Counted from the stretch's first letter, positions 1-5,998 are shown. The stretch: DNA of 14,094 nt from an uncultured Hippea sp. (GCA_913009315.1 CAJVZA010000055.1:1-14094), one strand, 5' to 3'. Notes: a model not told the origin generated them from the letters alone. A program made the numbers and translations.

Positions 1-48
1 CGACCACCGAGATCTACCCTCATGCCCTACACGATGCGCTTCCGATCT
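1..48 (+). other. Illumina P5/Read 1 adapter (artefact)
   Basis: These bases align to the end of the standard Illumina universal adapter, from CGACCACCGAGATCTAC to CTTCCGATCT, with five substitutions (positions 18, 22, 24, 35 and 38). It is library-construction sequence and not genomic. The mismatches suggest low-quality or consensus-damaged read ends. The biological sequence starts at about base 49. Confidence 0.95.
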
Positions 49-49
49 C

Positions 50-619
50 AGTGTCCATCCTTCAGGAGGTGCATCAGCTTGTATGAATTCCAATTCATGT
101 ATTACGGTAGATAACGGCGTTAGCATAACAAATGCCTCGGCTAAATCGGTTAGCTCGGGAACTGTCGGCATGCCTACTGATGGGAAAGGTAAACCTACAA
201 AGGAAATAAGCTTTACAATAGAAGGAAATACGAGCGATGTTGTTAACGTTACCATCGGTCCGCTGGCGATAGCAAACGATACTATCTTTTATAAAAAGGT
301 AAATAGTAAATGGTTCAACCTTTCTGATAATGCCGGCAAATATGGATTAACCGTTGATAAAGCAACAGGAATTATATCATTCAATATAAAAGATAACGGA
401 GAGCTTGACAGCAATTCAACACAAGGAACAATTAGCGATCCTCTGATTGTAGCACAAAAGACGACATCAAACGGAACAGGTTCAACTTCTTCATCAAGCG
501 GAGGAGGAGGCTGTACGATCGGCACGTCAAACGAGATAGATTTCAGTCTGCCTCTATTTTTGCTTCTGTCCTTGCTCTATCTATTCAAAAGAAAGAATCA
601 GGCCAAAAGAAGAGCGTAA
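50..619 (+). CDS. Surface protein C-terminus, choice-of-anchor-U-like domain plus C-terminal sorting tail (5' partial)
   Basis: This is the C-terminal end of a secreted surface protein. The frame is open back to the adapter junction at 49/50, so the gene is cut by the contig end. The ATG at 83 has an AGGAGG-like string upstream, but starting there would leave an exported protein with no signal peptide, so I treat it as internal. A beta-rich region (IFYKKVNSKWFNLSDN followed by an IKDNGELDSNS stretch and ISDPLIVA) matches my memory of the choice-of-anchor U domain. After a Ser/Gly-rich linker come GGGGC, a hydrophobic helix (LPLFLLLSLLYLF) and a basic end (KRKNQAKRR). This tripartite tail resembles the JDVT-CTERM and Synerg-CTERM signals that are processed by glutamic-type intramembrane proteases. 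No such protease is encoded in the window. The domain name is from recall; the tail is seen directly. Confidence 0.8.
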   Translation, partial: SVHPSGGASACMNSNSCITVDNGVSITNASAKSVSSGTVGMPTDGKGKPTKEISFTIEGNTSDVVNVTIGPLAIANDTIFYKKVNSKWFNLSDNAGKYGLTVDKATGIISFNIKDNGELDSNSTQGTISDPLIVAQKTTSNGTGSTSSSSGGGGCTIGTSNEIDFSLPLFLLLSLLYLFKRKNQAKRRA

Positions 620-643
620 TTATAGCTGCTGAAAACTTAATGC

Positions 644-680
644 AGGAAGACAGCCTATACAAGCTGTCTTCCTTATTTTG
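644..680 (+). terminator. Rho-independent terminator of the surface protein gene
   Basis: An 11-bp perfect stem (AGGAAGACAGC at 644-654 with its complement at 663-673) and an 8-nt loop are followed by TATTTT. It begins 25 bases after the stop codon of the upstream gene, the expected place for its terminator. Confidence 0.85.
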
Positions 681-1092
681 CAATAGCCAATTATATGGCA
701 GGAAATGGTGTTGCAAATCAAAGAAAAAGGGGGGATAACTCAGTCAGAGGATGTATGTCCTTTCGGTGCTTACCGAGCGGTGTCTGCCTGTTTTATTTGC
801 CGGTCCTCGCTGTACTTTCCCGTATTTTTCAAAATCCTTCATGGTTAATTATTTTTTTGCAATTAACAAACATACTGTTAATATGCAGACTATGACATAT
901 TATGCTTATTAAAATGAGGGCTAAAGCTGCAATATCACTTTGGCTCTTGCCATTCAACAGTATTTTATGCTAAAAATACAATATATGTATAAAAAATGTA
1001 TATAAAAAACTGGTAGAAATTTGCGTAAATCAGAAACGATAATTAGAATAAAAAATATATCAGCGCGGGTGCTTTCAAGTAAGGGGGTTTTT
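681..1092. other. Intergenic, no supported gene
   Basis: No convincing gene lies between the terminator and the secreted-protein gene at 1093. An open frame at 695-895 has no ribosome binding site and no recognisable domain. The segment at 749-775 contains the 12-mer CCTTTCGGTGCT, also found inside the dispersed repeat at 5741-5752, so a degenerate repeat piece may lie here. From about 960 to 1020 the DNA is very AT-rich and probably holds the promoter of the next gene, but I could not pick clear boxes. Confidence 0.5.
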
Positions 1093-1536
1093 ATGAGATG
1101 CAGGGTATTAATTATTGCTTTCATAGTAACAGGATTATTGGGATTTAGTGTTTTAGCAAGCGCTGGAAATAGTCAAAAAAACATTGGCAAAGGCGTAAGG
1201 CAAGATCACAGTAAGACTGTACGATTGTATCGGAAGGTACGCAATGGTAGAGTTACTGCGGTTGTAGGTAATTATAGTGTTAACCGTGATCTTGCAAAAA
1301 ACCTAAATGGAAATACTTGTATACATGCTTGGGAATATAATAAATCAGCTTTTAAACTTTCTTTAAATACTGCTTTTTGCAAGAAATATGAGACTACCGC
1401 TATACTTATAACCATAAGGTACATTTTTGAATCTGATGGAAGCAAATTTCCCAAAAGAATAAAGTTATATAGCAGTTCTGGCGAGAAACTAGGGTCTTAT
1501 CCTTTTAAAAATATTCCCTCCCTCAATGTTAAATAA
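1093..1536 (+). CDS. Small secreted protein of unknown function
   Basis: I chose the ATG at 1093 because it follows AAGGGGG at 1081-1087 with 5-nt spacing and begins a standard signal peptide: a basic MRCR start, a hydrophobic core (LIIAFIVTGLLGFSVLA) and an Ala-Ser-Ala site before GNSQ. The frame can be opened upstream to a TTG at 1021, but those residues would bury the signal peptide. The mature part is about 120 residues, basic, and has two cysteines (TCIHAW and AFCKKY) that could form one disulphide in the periplasm. I do not recognise the family. It converges on the secreted-protein gene at 1637-2050, and there is no obvious hairpin terminator between them. The coding call is good; the function is unknown. 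Confidence 0.7.
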   Translation: MRCRVLIIAFIVTGLLGFSVLASAGNSQKNIGKGVRQDHSKTVRLYRKVRNGRVTAVVGNYSVNRDLAKNLNGNTCIHAWEYNKSAFKLSLNTAFCKKYETTAILITIRYIFESDGSKFPKRIKLYSSSGEKLGSYPFKNIPSLNVK

Positions 1537-1636
1537 TGCATAAAAGAGGCAACATTTCTGATCAGCATAATCTTGATATTTATCTGCAAAAGCCCTGGCG
1601 TGTATCGGTGGATCATGCGGCACTTGCTTTTTACTT

Positions 1637-2050
1637 TTATTTGATCCCGCAAACAGCCTTGAACAATTTATGATTAAAATTGTCTTTCGTAATATCTACC
1701 CAAACCCAACCGTACTTGTTCCATATAAAGTGGGACACTTCCCTTTTTCCAACCCAACTGACCGTTTCTCCAAGAGCGAACTTATGACGACGACAATCGA
1801 TTCTGATCTGTCCTTCTGTGGTAACGATTTTTGTAGGATAGATAGCGTGATTAGCATCACGAACTTCCTTGATCCATTTTCCGACTTTGACAACCGAGTC
1901 TTTGTCGTAGTAGTAGCTTTCCGTCCCGTTCCTTGATAACAATACATAGTTTTCAGCAAGACCGATTGCAGGAATGAACCCAACCACCATCAACGCAATG
2001 GAACAAAACAAAATATTTATAAAACATGATGATTTTTTATTCATATTCAT
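1637..2050 (-). CDS. Secreted protein, surface-adhesin protein E-like
   Basis: The 137-residue product begins with a signal peptide (hydrophobic CFINILFCSIALMVVGFIPAIGLA, probably cut before ENYVLLS). The mature part has a Y-Y-Y-D-K-D-S-V-V strand, then a KVGKWIKEVRDAN segment, a TEGQIRIDCRRHKF segment, and a final AVCGIK with the second cysteine. This layout, a short beta-rich domain of the form 'd..yyd.dsi...g...vw.' with one disulphide ending near the C-terminus, fits the surface-adhesin protein E family (Pfam Adhesin_E), common in Gram-negative genomes with poorly known roles. GGGATGG just upstream of the ATG serves as ribosome binding site; the ATG at 2044 is an alternative start. Family assignment is by pattern memory. 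Confidence 0.7.
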   Translation of the reverse strand: MNMNKKSSCFINILFCSIALMVVGFIPAIGLAENYVLLSRNGTESYYYDKDSVVKVGKWIKEVRDANHAIYPTKIVTTEGQIRIDCRRHKFALGETVSWVGKREVSHFIWNKYGWVWVDITKDNFNHKLFKAVCGIK

Positions 2051-2260
2051 TGTTCCATCCCAACAACAAGAACAAATTGGCGCTCTTTAGGTTGATAATC
2101 AAACTTAACTTTGTGCATTTTAATTAGTTTGTCATAGGCAATTGACCATGTTTACAATTCACTCTTACCATCTCTACCTCCTCAGCTATTCTCTTTCCAA
2201 AAACCAGTAAAATGCAACCTTCCTCTAATCCTTATCATATCTCAGATACGCTTCGAATGT

Positions 2261-2365
2261 TTTACTTGATACCAAACAATTTTGCAAAGAAACCTCTGCG
2301 ATTCTTTATTTCCTCTATTCTAATATCTTTTTCTTGCAACAGTTTGTCTTTTTCTTGTATCAGGA
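2261..2365 (-). repeat. Direct repeat copy 1 (coiled-coil gene 3' part)
   Basis: About 105 bases are roughly 80% identical, by eye, to 2839-2945 in the same orientation. The match covers the coiled coil and the C-terminal tail of the small genes. It points to a local gene duplication around the superinfection-immunity-like gene. Confidence 0.8.
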
Positions 2366-2444
2366 GTGCATAATTTGCTCGTATTCGGACACTCCCTTCG
2401 GAAACATTCGAACAGTAGCGGGAGATATTTTCTGTAAAACTCAT
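2262..2444 (-). CDS. Small coiled-coil protein, copy 1
   Basis: The 60-residue product is unknown. Its second half has a repeated QEKDKLLQEKD charged heptad pattern expected to form a short coiled coil, then RRGFFAKLFGIK, an amphipathic aromatic/basic end that could touch the membrane. It lies 37 bases downstream of the superinfection-immunity-like gene on the same strand and is probably co-transcribed with it. No good ribosome binding site precedes the ATG at 2444. Its main support is a diverged second copy at 2840-2969, where the C-terminal protein sequence is conserved (RRGFFAKLFGI in both) while many third codon positions differ. That pattern suggests selection on the protein. Confidence 0.55.
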   Translation of the reverse strand: MSFTENISRYCSNVSEGSVRIRANYALLIQEKDKLLQEKDIRIEEIKNRRGFFAKLFGIK

Positions 2445-2481
2445 TATAGCTTAGGTGCCCGGGTAGAGCGAAATGAGCAAA

Positions 2482-2685
2482 TCACTCTTTGTCGACTATA
2501 AATGCCCAAACCAATGCCACAACCCAACCCAGAAATGTCCATCCCAAAAATAAATTTAATATAAATATAGCCTTGATGTTGCGTTTTTTTCTTATTTTTG
2601 CGACTATAGTAGGTATGGGATACACAACCAGTAGTCCTACCAGTAGTCCTACCCCTGGTAATACTTCTTGCCAAGATGGTAACAT
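2482..2685 (-). CDS. Superinfection immunity family membrane protein
   Basis: The 67-residue product has two membrane segments. The first is GVGLLVGLLVVYPIPTIV, followed by a KIRKKRN cytoplasmic basic turn. The second carries the string IFILNLFLGWTFLGWVVALV, the signature of the superinfection immunity family (Pfam Imm_superinfect, related to phage T4 Imm, which blocks DNA entry by superinfecting phage). I chose the ATG at 2685 because AGGAG lies 7 bases upstream; a longer frame starts at 2736 without that support. Bacterial chromosomes carry many members with no tested phage role, so the name is a family label. A short tandem repeat (CAGTAGTCCTAC twice, about 2630-2652) encodes the GLLVGLLV segment. 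Neighbours on both sides are copies of the small coiled-coil gene. Confidence 0.85.
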   Translation of the reverse strand: MLPSWQEVLPGVGLLVGLLVVYPIPTIVAKIRKKRNIKAIFILNLFLGWTFLGWVVALVWAFIVDKE

Positions 2686-2838
2686 ATCTAATCTCCTAAA
2701 TTCATTTTCTAATAACCTTATGGATAGAAACGGCAAAAACTTATTCTATGTTTAACTTCCATAATCTCAATATTTGTAGAACCTTGTCGGCGAAAATATT
2801 AAGATTGCTATGAATCGGAATCATATCTCATTTTACAT

Positions 2839-2945
2839 TTTACCTGATACCGAATAGTTTTGCAAAGAATCCTCGGCGGCTCTTTATTTCCTTTATTCTT
2901 AGATCTTTTTTCCTGTAGTAGTTTGTCTTTTTCTTGTAATAGTTT
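2839..2945 (-). repeat. Direct repeat copy 2
   Basis: This is the second copy of the ~105-base repeat at 2261-2365. Blocks such as TTTTGCAAAGAA, CTTTATTTCC and AGTTTGTCTTTTTCTTGTA are identical, and the differences are mostly at synonymous positions of the encoded small protein. Confidence 0.8.
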
Positions 2946-2969
2946 ATTCAGCATTGTGTTTTCGCTCAT
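2840..2969 (-). pseudogene. Small coiled-coil protein, copy 2, frameshifted
   Basis: Reading from the ATG at 2969 gives MSENTMLNKLLQEKDKLLQEK and then leaves the frame seen in copy 1. Here an A6 run on the coding strand (T6 at 2916-2921) replaces the A5 run of copy 1. Removing one A restores DLRIKEIKSRRGFFAKLFGIR and a TAA at 2840-2842, giving a 42-residue protein parallel to copy 1. Without that correction the frame runs on to about 53 residues with an unrelated end. Either this is a recent frameshift, a homopolymer error in the assembly, or the run is corrected by slippage. A TTGACA promoter lies close upstream. Confidence 0.65.
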
Positions 2970-2983
2970 CATTGAACATTAAA

Positions 2984-3012
2984 ATATTATTATATTTTTT
3001 ACACTTTGTCAA
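2984..3012 (-). promoter_or_regulatory. Predicted sigma-70 promoter for the small-protein cluster
   Basis: Read on the minus strand: TTGACA (3012-3007), a 17-base spacer and TAATAT (2989-2984). Transcription would start near 2977, leaving a leader of only about 8 bases before the ATG at 2969. It is divergent from the promoter at 3034-3061. Confidence 0.5.
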
Positions 3013-3033
3013 GGTTTTGAAAATGACACGGAT

Positions 3034-3061
3034 TTGACTCATCGAATATAAGATGTATAGA
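3034..3061 (+). promoter_or_regulatory. Predicted sigma-70 promoter for the gene at 3086
   Basis: TTGACT (3034-3039), a 16-base spacer and TATAGA (3056-3061) lie 24 bases before the start codon. A strong AGGAGG follows at 3075-3080. Confidence 0.55.
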
Positions 3062-3085
3062 AAGAATTTTTTTTAGGAGGTTTTT

Positions 3086-3427
3086 ATGTCTGATTACATT
3101 TGGGAACGAGGTTATCCTGATAATATACCATCCGAAGTAGTTGTAAAAATATCTACAATGCTTCCGGGGTATGTAAAGAGAATGGTTTACAAAAAGATTC
3201 AGTTGGCAACAGATCGTAATTCAAGGATTTTACTGCAGGAAAATAATGATATCAGAGCGGCACTTGATATAGCTCAGCAAATGGAAATGGCGGCAAAAAG
3301 ACTGCTTGACAGATGGCGCACTAACGGCAAAGCTAAGAGGCGTGGCGACAGTATCGCCACGTCCCCCTGTCGATTTGTTACACGTTCCATATTTTTCTTT
3401 AACCTTCATGGCACAAAAGAAGCCTAA
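3086..3427 (+). CDS. Small protein with PCP_red-like helical segment; C-terminal end doubtful
   Basis: This gene has one of the best ribosome binding sites of the window: AGGAGG at 3075-3080, 5 bases before the ATG. Residues 15-60 (ISTMLPGYVKRMVYKKI, then a polar helix and an NNDIRAALDIA stretch) recall the helical PCP_red domain, 'L..lP.fvr..v...ie..A', named after a protochlorophyllide reductase subunit but widespread in short proteins of non-photosynthetic bacteria. That match is tentative. From about residue 78 the composition changes: the DNA contains an 8-bp hairpin (3341-3361), and the stop codon falls inside the large hairpin at 3407-3462. The last ~35 residues may therefore be encoded by inserted or repeat DNA that replaced the original end. 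Confidence 0.6.
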   Translation: MSDYIWERGYPDNIPSEVVVKISTMLPGYVKRMVYKKIQLATDRNSRILLQENNDIRAALDIAQQMEMAAKRLLDRWRTNGKAKRRGDSIATSPCRFVTRSIFFFNLHGTKEA

Positions 3428-3462
3428 AGGGTTTGGACTTCGGTTTAGTCTTTTGTGCCATG
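3407..3462. repeat. Large hairpin with 13-bp perfect arms (attC-like centre)
   Basis: CATGGCACAAAAG at 3407-3419 is perfectly complementary to 3450-3462, with 30 bases between. It directly touches the inverted repeat that starts GTTAGGC at 3462. On the minus strand the order is GCCTAAC, hairpin, then GTTAAAG (3403-3397). This is the order of an integron attC site (RYYYAAC, hairpin, GTTRRRY), except that the last base of the second box does not fit. It lies directly downstream of the two minus-strand genes, where a cassette's attC would be. Confidence 0.5.
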
Positions 3463-3487
3463 TTAGGCGACCGTTTTGCTTGGCGAA
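3462..3487 (+). repeat. Inverted repeat, left end of two-gene module
   Basis: These 26 bases, starting GTTAGGCGAC and ending TTTTGCTTGGCGAA, match the reverse complement of 5350-5374 except at two or three central bases. The pair encloses exactly the two genes at 3500-5299. Confidence 0.85.
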
Positions 3488-3499
3488 AATTAAACAAAA

Positions 3500-3709
3500 T
3501 TATTTAGCTTTCTGAGCACCACGGACAAAAAGTCGGACACCTTCTATGCCTTCATAGGCATATGCACTGTCTGGACTTATTACGCTTGGTAAACGACCTT
3601 CTGAGATGGAGAAAAGTTGGGCGTGATCAATATTACATTTTTTTAAAATTTTTTCTGCTTTCTCGCTTTCTTCTGAATGATCTCGCAACAAAATTGCTTT
3701 CCTTTCCAT
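3500..3709 (-). CDS. Glutaredoxin/thioredoxin-fold-like small protein lacking the CxxC pair
   Basis: The 69-residue product starts with a beta strand (RKAILLRD), then a helix (SEESEKAEKILKKCNI), a loop and the GRLPSVISPD turn, and ends with YAYEGIEGVRLFVRG. This order matches glutaredoxins: strand, redox loop, helix, then a strand led by a cis-proline (here LPSV, usually VPT or LPT) and the final 'y.G...i' helix. The redox CxxC is absent; its place is taken by HSEES, and the only cysteine is C25, in the following helix. It would therefore be a binding or structural fold rather than an oxidoreductase. The ribosome binding site AGGGGG lies just before the ATG at 3709, and the gene begins 21 bases after the stop of the 522-residue gene, so the two form an operon. 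The fold is inferred by eye. Confidence 0.65.
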   Translation of the reverse strand: MERKAILLRDHSEESEKAEKILKKCNIDHAQLFSISEGRLPSVISPDSAYAYEGIEGVRLFVRGAQKAK

Positions 3710-3730
3710 TTGGTCCCCCTATTTGTTTTT

Positions 3731-5299
3731 TCAAAGATTTCCAATAATTTTATCTATTAATATTTCTGGGGATAGATTATCATCTTCCCATAAAACAGAT
3801 GCAGCCTGTTTATATGTACTGATGTGTTGGTCAAAATTAGAAATATGTTCCCTTGCTGTCTCAGTTATAAAATCAATGGCCTTTTGTGCCTTATCACTTT
3901 CTAAACCATGTCTCTCGCCAACATAGGATAAAGATTTATTGTTCATTATTTCCTTAAATACTTCTATCAAGACGTCAATATTATTGCCAGCAGTGATTAA
4001 CATCTTTTCTTCTTCATGGTTCAGTGTAATAGATTCTCCATTATCACATGCAAGTACTCCGTTTCTGATTTTATTTACCAAAATTTTTTCTAACTGTCTA
4101 ATTTTCAATTTGTTTTGGTCTTTGGTTGGCATATAAATAAAACATTTTTTATCACTTCTACTGCCAGTTAGCATCAAATAGTATTGAATTTCTTTTAATA
4201 CACCACTTGAGACATTACCATTAAAACATGGCCGATAAACAAAAAGAAAATTACTTTGTTCAACAAGCCTATGGTCACGAGAGCTTACCTGAACCTCTAT
4301 GTGATTATACAAAGCTTTAAGTAATAAGTGAAGTTCTATTGAATATTCACTTTCTTTTCCCCGGAGAGGGTCAGTCTCTCTTTTAGGCGGTGGTCTAAAA
4401 AGTAAATTTATAGGCCTTTGGTATTTTTCTAAGTCCCATCGCGGCATTAGTTTTGGCACATATACAGTTTGTTTGTCTCTTTCCTCTTGCTGGATTCTAA
4501 GCTCATCAATAGTAGTTGGAAGAAAGCTGACGAATTCAGAAGATGACTTGATCTCTAACCTATGAATTGCTTCAATAATCTGATTAGCTTTTTCTTCTTC
4601 GCTTTTTTGCAAACGCCGAACCTCACTAATTGGATGGGAAATATAAAACTTAGGTTTGTTTTCAAAAATTAATTTATATAAGGTGTCATACGAATGCTTT
4701 ACTGCAAAAATATAATGTGAAACACCGAGTTCGTTAGCAAAATGCTTAGTCATCATTATTTCCTTTGCTCTCCAATCTAATATTCTCATCAATTCTAATA
4801 TAGCACCTACAGGCTCAGTTGCCCCTCCATATGAAGGATGAAAAATTTGATTACGGTCTCTGAGTCTATCATGAATATCATAAATGTCATCTATCAGCGT
4901 AATAAATAAATCTGGCTGGAATTTCTTTATTAATTCTGTCCTGGCAAGAGAAAGATACTCAACTGTAAAATGATGATAGAAACAGGCATGAAGATTAATA
5001 AAAATATCTTTATTTTCTCCATTCCTAATTTTTTGTAAAACCGAGTTAAATGCTCTTTCCCAAAGGACATAAAGAGCAGGAGCGGGTAACATTAATATCT
5101 TTCTTATCCAGAGAGTTGGAAAGTCATCTTTCTTATGCTCTTTTAAATAAATATTTTTCATCTCATCTTCGATCTTAAAAAGGAGGGGCCTTTGACGATG
5201 TCCTCTGACAAAAGGTGAAGTTTTACTGACAAAATCTTTGAGGGCACTGCCGATTTTTATACCTGACTGTCCAGTAAATATTACGCGTCTTACTGTCAT
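3731..5299 (-). CDS. 522-residue protein, degenerate P-loop kinase-like N-terminus, unrecognised C-terminus
   Basis: I do not recognise this protein by name. The N-terminus (VIFTGQSGIKIGSAL, residues 6-20) looks like a strand plus P-loop, but the classical GxxxxGK[ST] is broken (GQSGIKIGS). Residues 99-110 (IFINLHACFYHH) and 130-142 (DLFITLIDDIYDI) resemble the later strands and the Walker-B-like segment of adenylate-kinase-type P-loop proteins. Around 216-230 a PKFYISHPISEVRRL segment, and later NFLFVYRPCFNG and CFIYMPTKDQ, recall the nucleotide-binding strands of nucleoside-deoxyribosyltransferase-like Rossmann folds. No membrane segments are visible. The ATG at 5299 follows GGGGTG. It is the first gene of a two-gene operon enclosed by inverted repeats, suggesting a mobile accessory unit with a nucleotide-related role. 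Function is not established; the domain comments are tentative. Confidence 0.8.
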   Translation of the reverse strand: MTVRRVIFTGQSGIKIGSALKDFVSKTSPFVRGHRQRPLLFKIEDEMKNIYLKEHKKDDFPTLWIRKILMLPAPALYVLWERAFNSVLQKIRNGENKDIFINLHACFYHHFTVEYLSLARTELIKKFQPDLFITLIDDIYDIHDRLRDRNQIFHPSYGGATEPVGAILELMRILDWRAKEIMMTKHFANELGVSHYIFAVKHSYDTLYKLIFENKPKFYISHPISEVRRLQKSEEEKANQIIEAIHRLEIKSSSEFVSFLPTTIDELRIQQEERDKQTVYVPKLMPRWDLEKYQRPINLLFRPPPKRETDPLRGKESEYSIELHLLLKALYNHIEVQVSSRDHRLVEQSNFLFVYRPCFNGNVSSGVLKEIQYYLMLTGSRSDKKCFIYMPTKDQNKLKIRQLEKILVNKIRNGVLACDNGESITLNHEEEKMLITAGNNIDVLIEVFKEIMNNKSLSYVGERHGLESDKAQKAIDFITETAREHISNFDQHISTYKQAASVLWEDDNLSPEILIDKIIGNL

Positions 5300-5349
5300 A
5301 ACACCCCAATTTTATCAAGAATAAAAGTAAAATTCATCTTTAATCTTTA

Positions 5350-5374
5350 TTCGCCAAGCAAAATGTCGCCTAAC
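5350..5374 (-). repeat. Inverted repeat, right end of two-gene module
   Basis: These 25 bases, starting TTCGCCAAGCAAAA and ending GTCGCCTAAC, are the inverted partner of 3462-3487. The terminal GCCTAAC (GTTAGGC on the other strand) matches the attC core-box consensus. It lies about 50 bases upstream of the first gene of the module. No target-site duplication was found outside the two repeats. Confidence 0.85.
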
Positions 5375-5639
5375 TTGGCTGTTAATGCCGTTATTACTAT
5401 TTTTACCATAACAATAAATATACAAACTACTTATTCCTCTCCAAATTTCTCTTCACTATATCACACTTTAGAAACATATGCAACACGCTCTACGAATTGC
5501 CTCATTTACAAACGCATCTCGGGGCAGCGTCTTTGCGTTTGACATAACTCCTTCATAAACGATAAAACTGTTGATAAATGTCATTACATTGCGAGCATTT
5601 CCCCTTCGTCATCGTGAGCAACTTTTTCTTGTCATTACA
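5375..5639. other. Intergenic, no gene seen
   Basis: No supported gene. The second half carries fragments of the dispersed repeat family (for example TCATTACATTGCGAGC near 5581 and TCGTCATCGTGAGC near 5608) leading into the longer copy at 5640-5767. Confidence 0.5.
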
Positions 5640-5767
5640 ATGAGACTGCCGCGGCCTTTGGCCTCGCAGTGACAGAAGGAAAAAGTCATCGCGAGCGCAG
5701 CAATCTCAAAAAAATACTGACAATAAAAGGATTATCATGCGCCTTTCGGTGCTCGCATGATAAATAG
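5640..5767 (+). repeat. Dispersed intergenic repeat, copy A
   Basis: This unit aligns along its length with 13910-14037: ATGAGACTGC, then CCTCGCAGTGAC, GCGAGCGCAGC, CAATCTCAAAAAA, a TGA-AATAAA-GGATTA block, and CCTTT-GGTG-TCGC. It contains a 10-bp perfect hairpin (TTATCATGCG at 5732-5741 with 5754-5763). The 'tcattgcgagc ... gcaatctc' type is a common extragenic palindromic repeat of Gram-negative genomes. Confidence 0.8.
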
Positions 5768-5939
5768 GAGTTTTTCAACAACCTTTGTTGATCTCGTACA
5801 TTATTAATTGGTGCTTTGCATCGCAAGTCTTTTTATTTTACCTTTTGAGCGGCAAAATTAACGCAGTTAGTGCAACTGAAGCAACATATGTTCTTTTATA
5901 CGTAGGGTATCATCCAAAGTTTAAGGTGAGTTTATAAGA

Positions 5940-5998
5940 CCTGTCTGCGTGCCTGCCTGTGTGGGCGAGCCGCACGCAGGCAGGCACGCACAGGCAGG
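5940..5998. repeat. Long GC-rich palindrome
   Basis: CGTGCCTGCCTG (5948-5959) is perfectly complementary to 5977-5988, and the outer CCTGTCTG (5940-5947) pairs with CAGGCAGG (5991-5998) with one mismatch and a 2-base bulge. It stands out sharply in AT-rich DNA. It lies downstream of the antiporter stop codon, but there is no U-tract in either direction, so a simple terminator is unlikely. Confidence 0.85.

Noticed and set aside
695-895. 66-codon open frame on the plus strand
   Set aside because: It has no ribosome binding site, no family pattern, and a composition unlike the genes; it overlaps a possible repeat fragment.
2444-2674. Second minus-strand frame overlapping the superinfection-immunity gene
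   Set aside because: It is an out-of-frame shadow; the family motif IFILNLFLGWTFLGW is in the other frame, which also has the ribosome binding site.
2840-2969. Programmed ribosomal frameshift at the A6 run
   Set aside because: Restoring the frame needs one base to be skipped, not the usual -1 slip, and no stimulatory structure is visible; mutation or homopolymer error is more likely.
3341-3361. Second attC-like site around the 8-bp hairpin
   Set aside because: AAC and GTT boxes occur at about the right distance, but the heptamers do not fit RYYYAAC/GTTRRRY, and the segment lies within an open reading frame.
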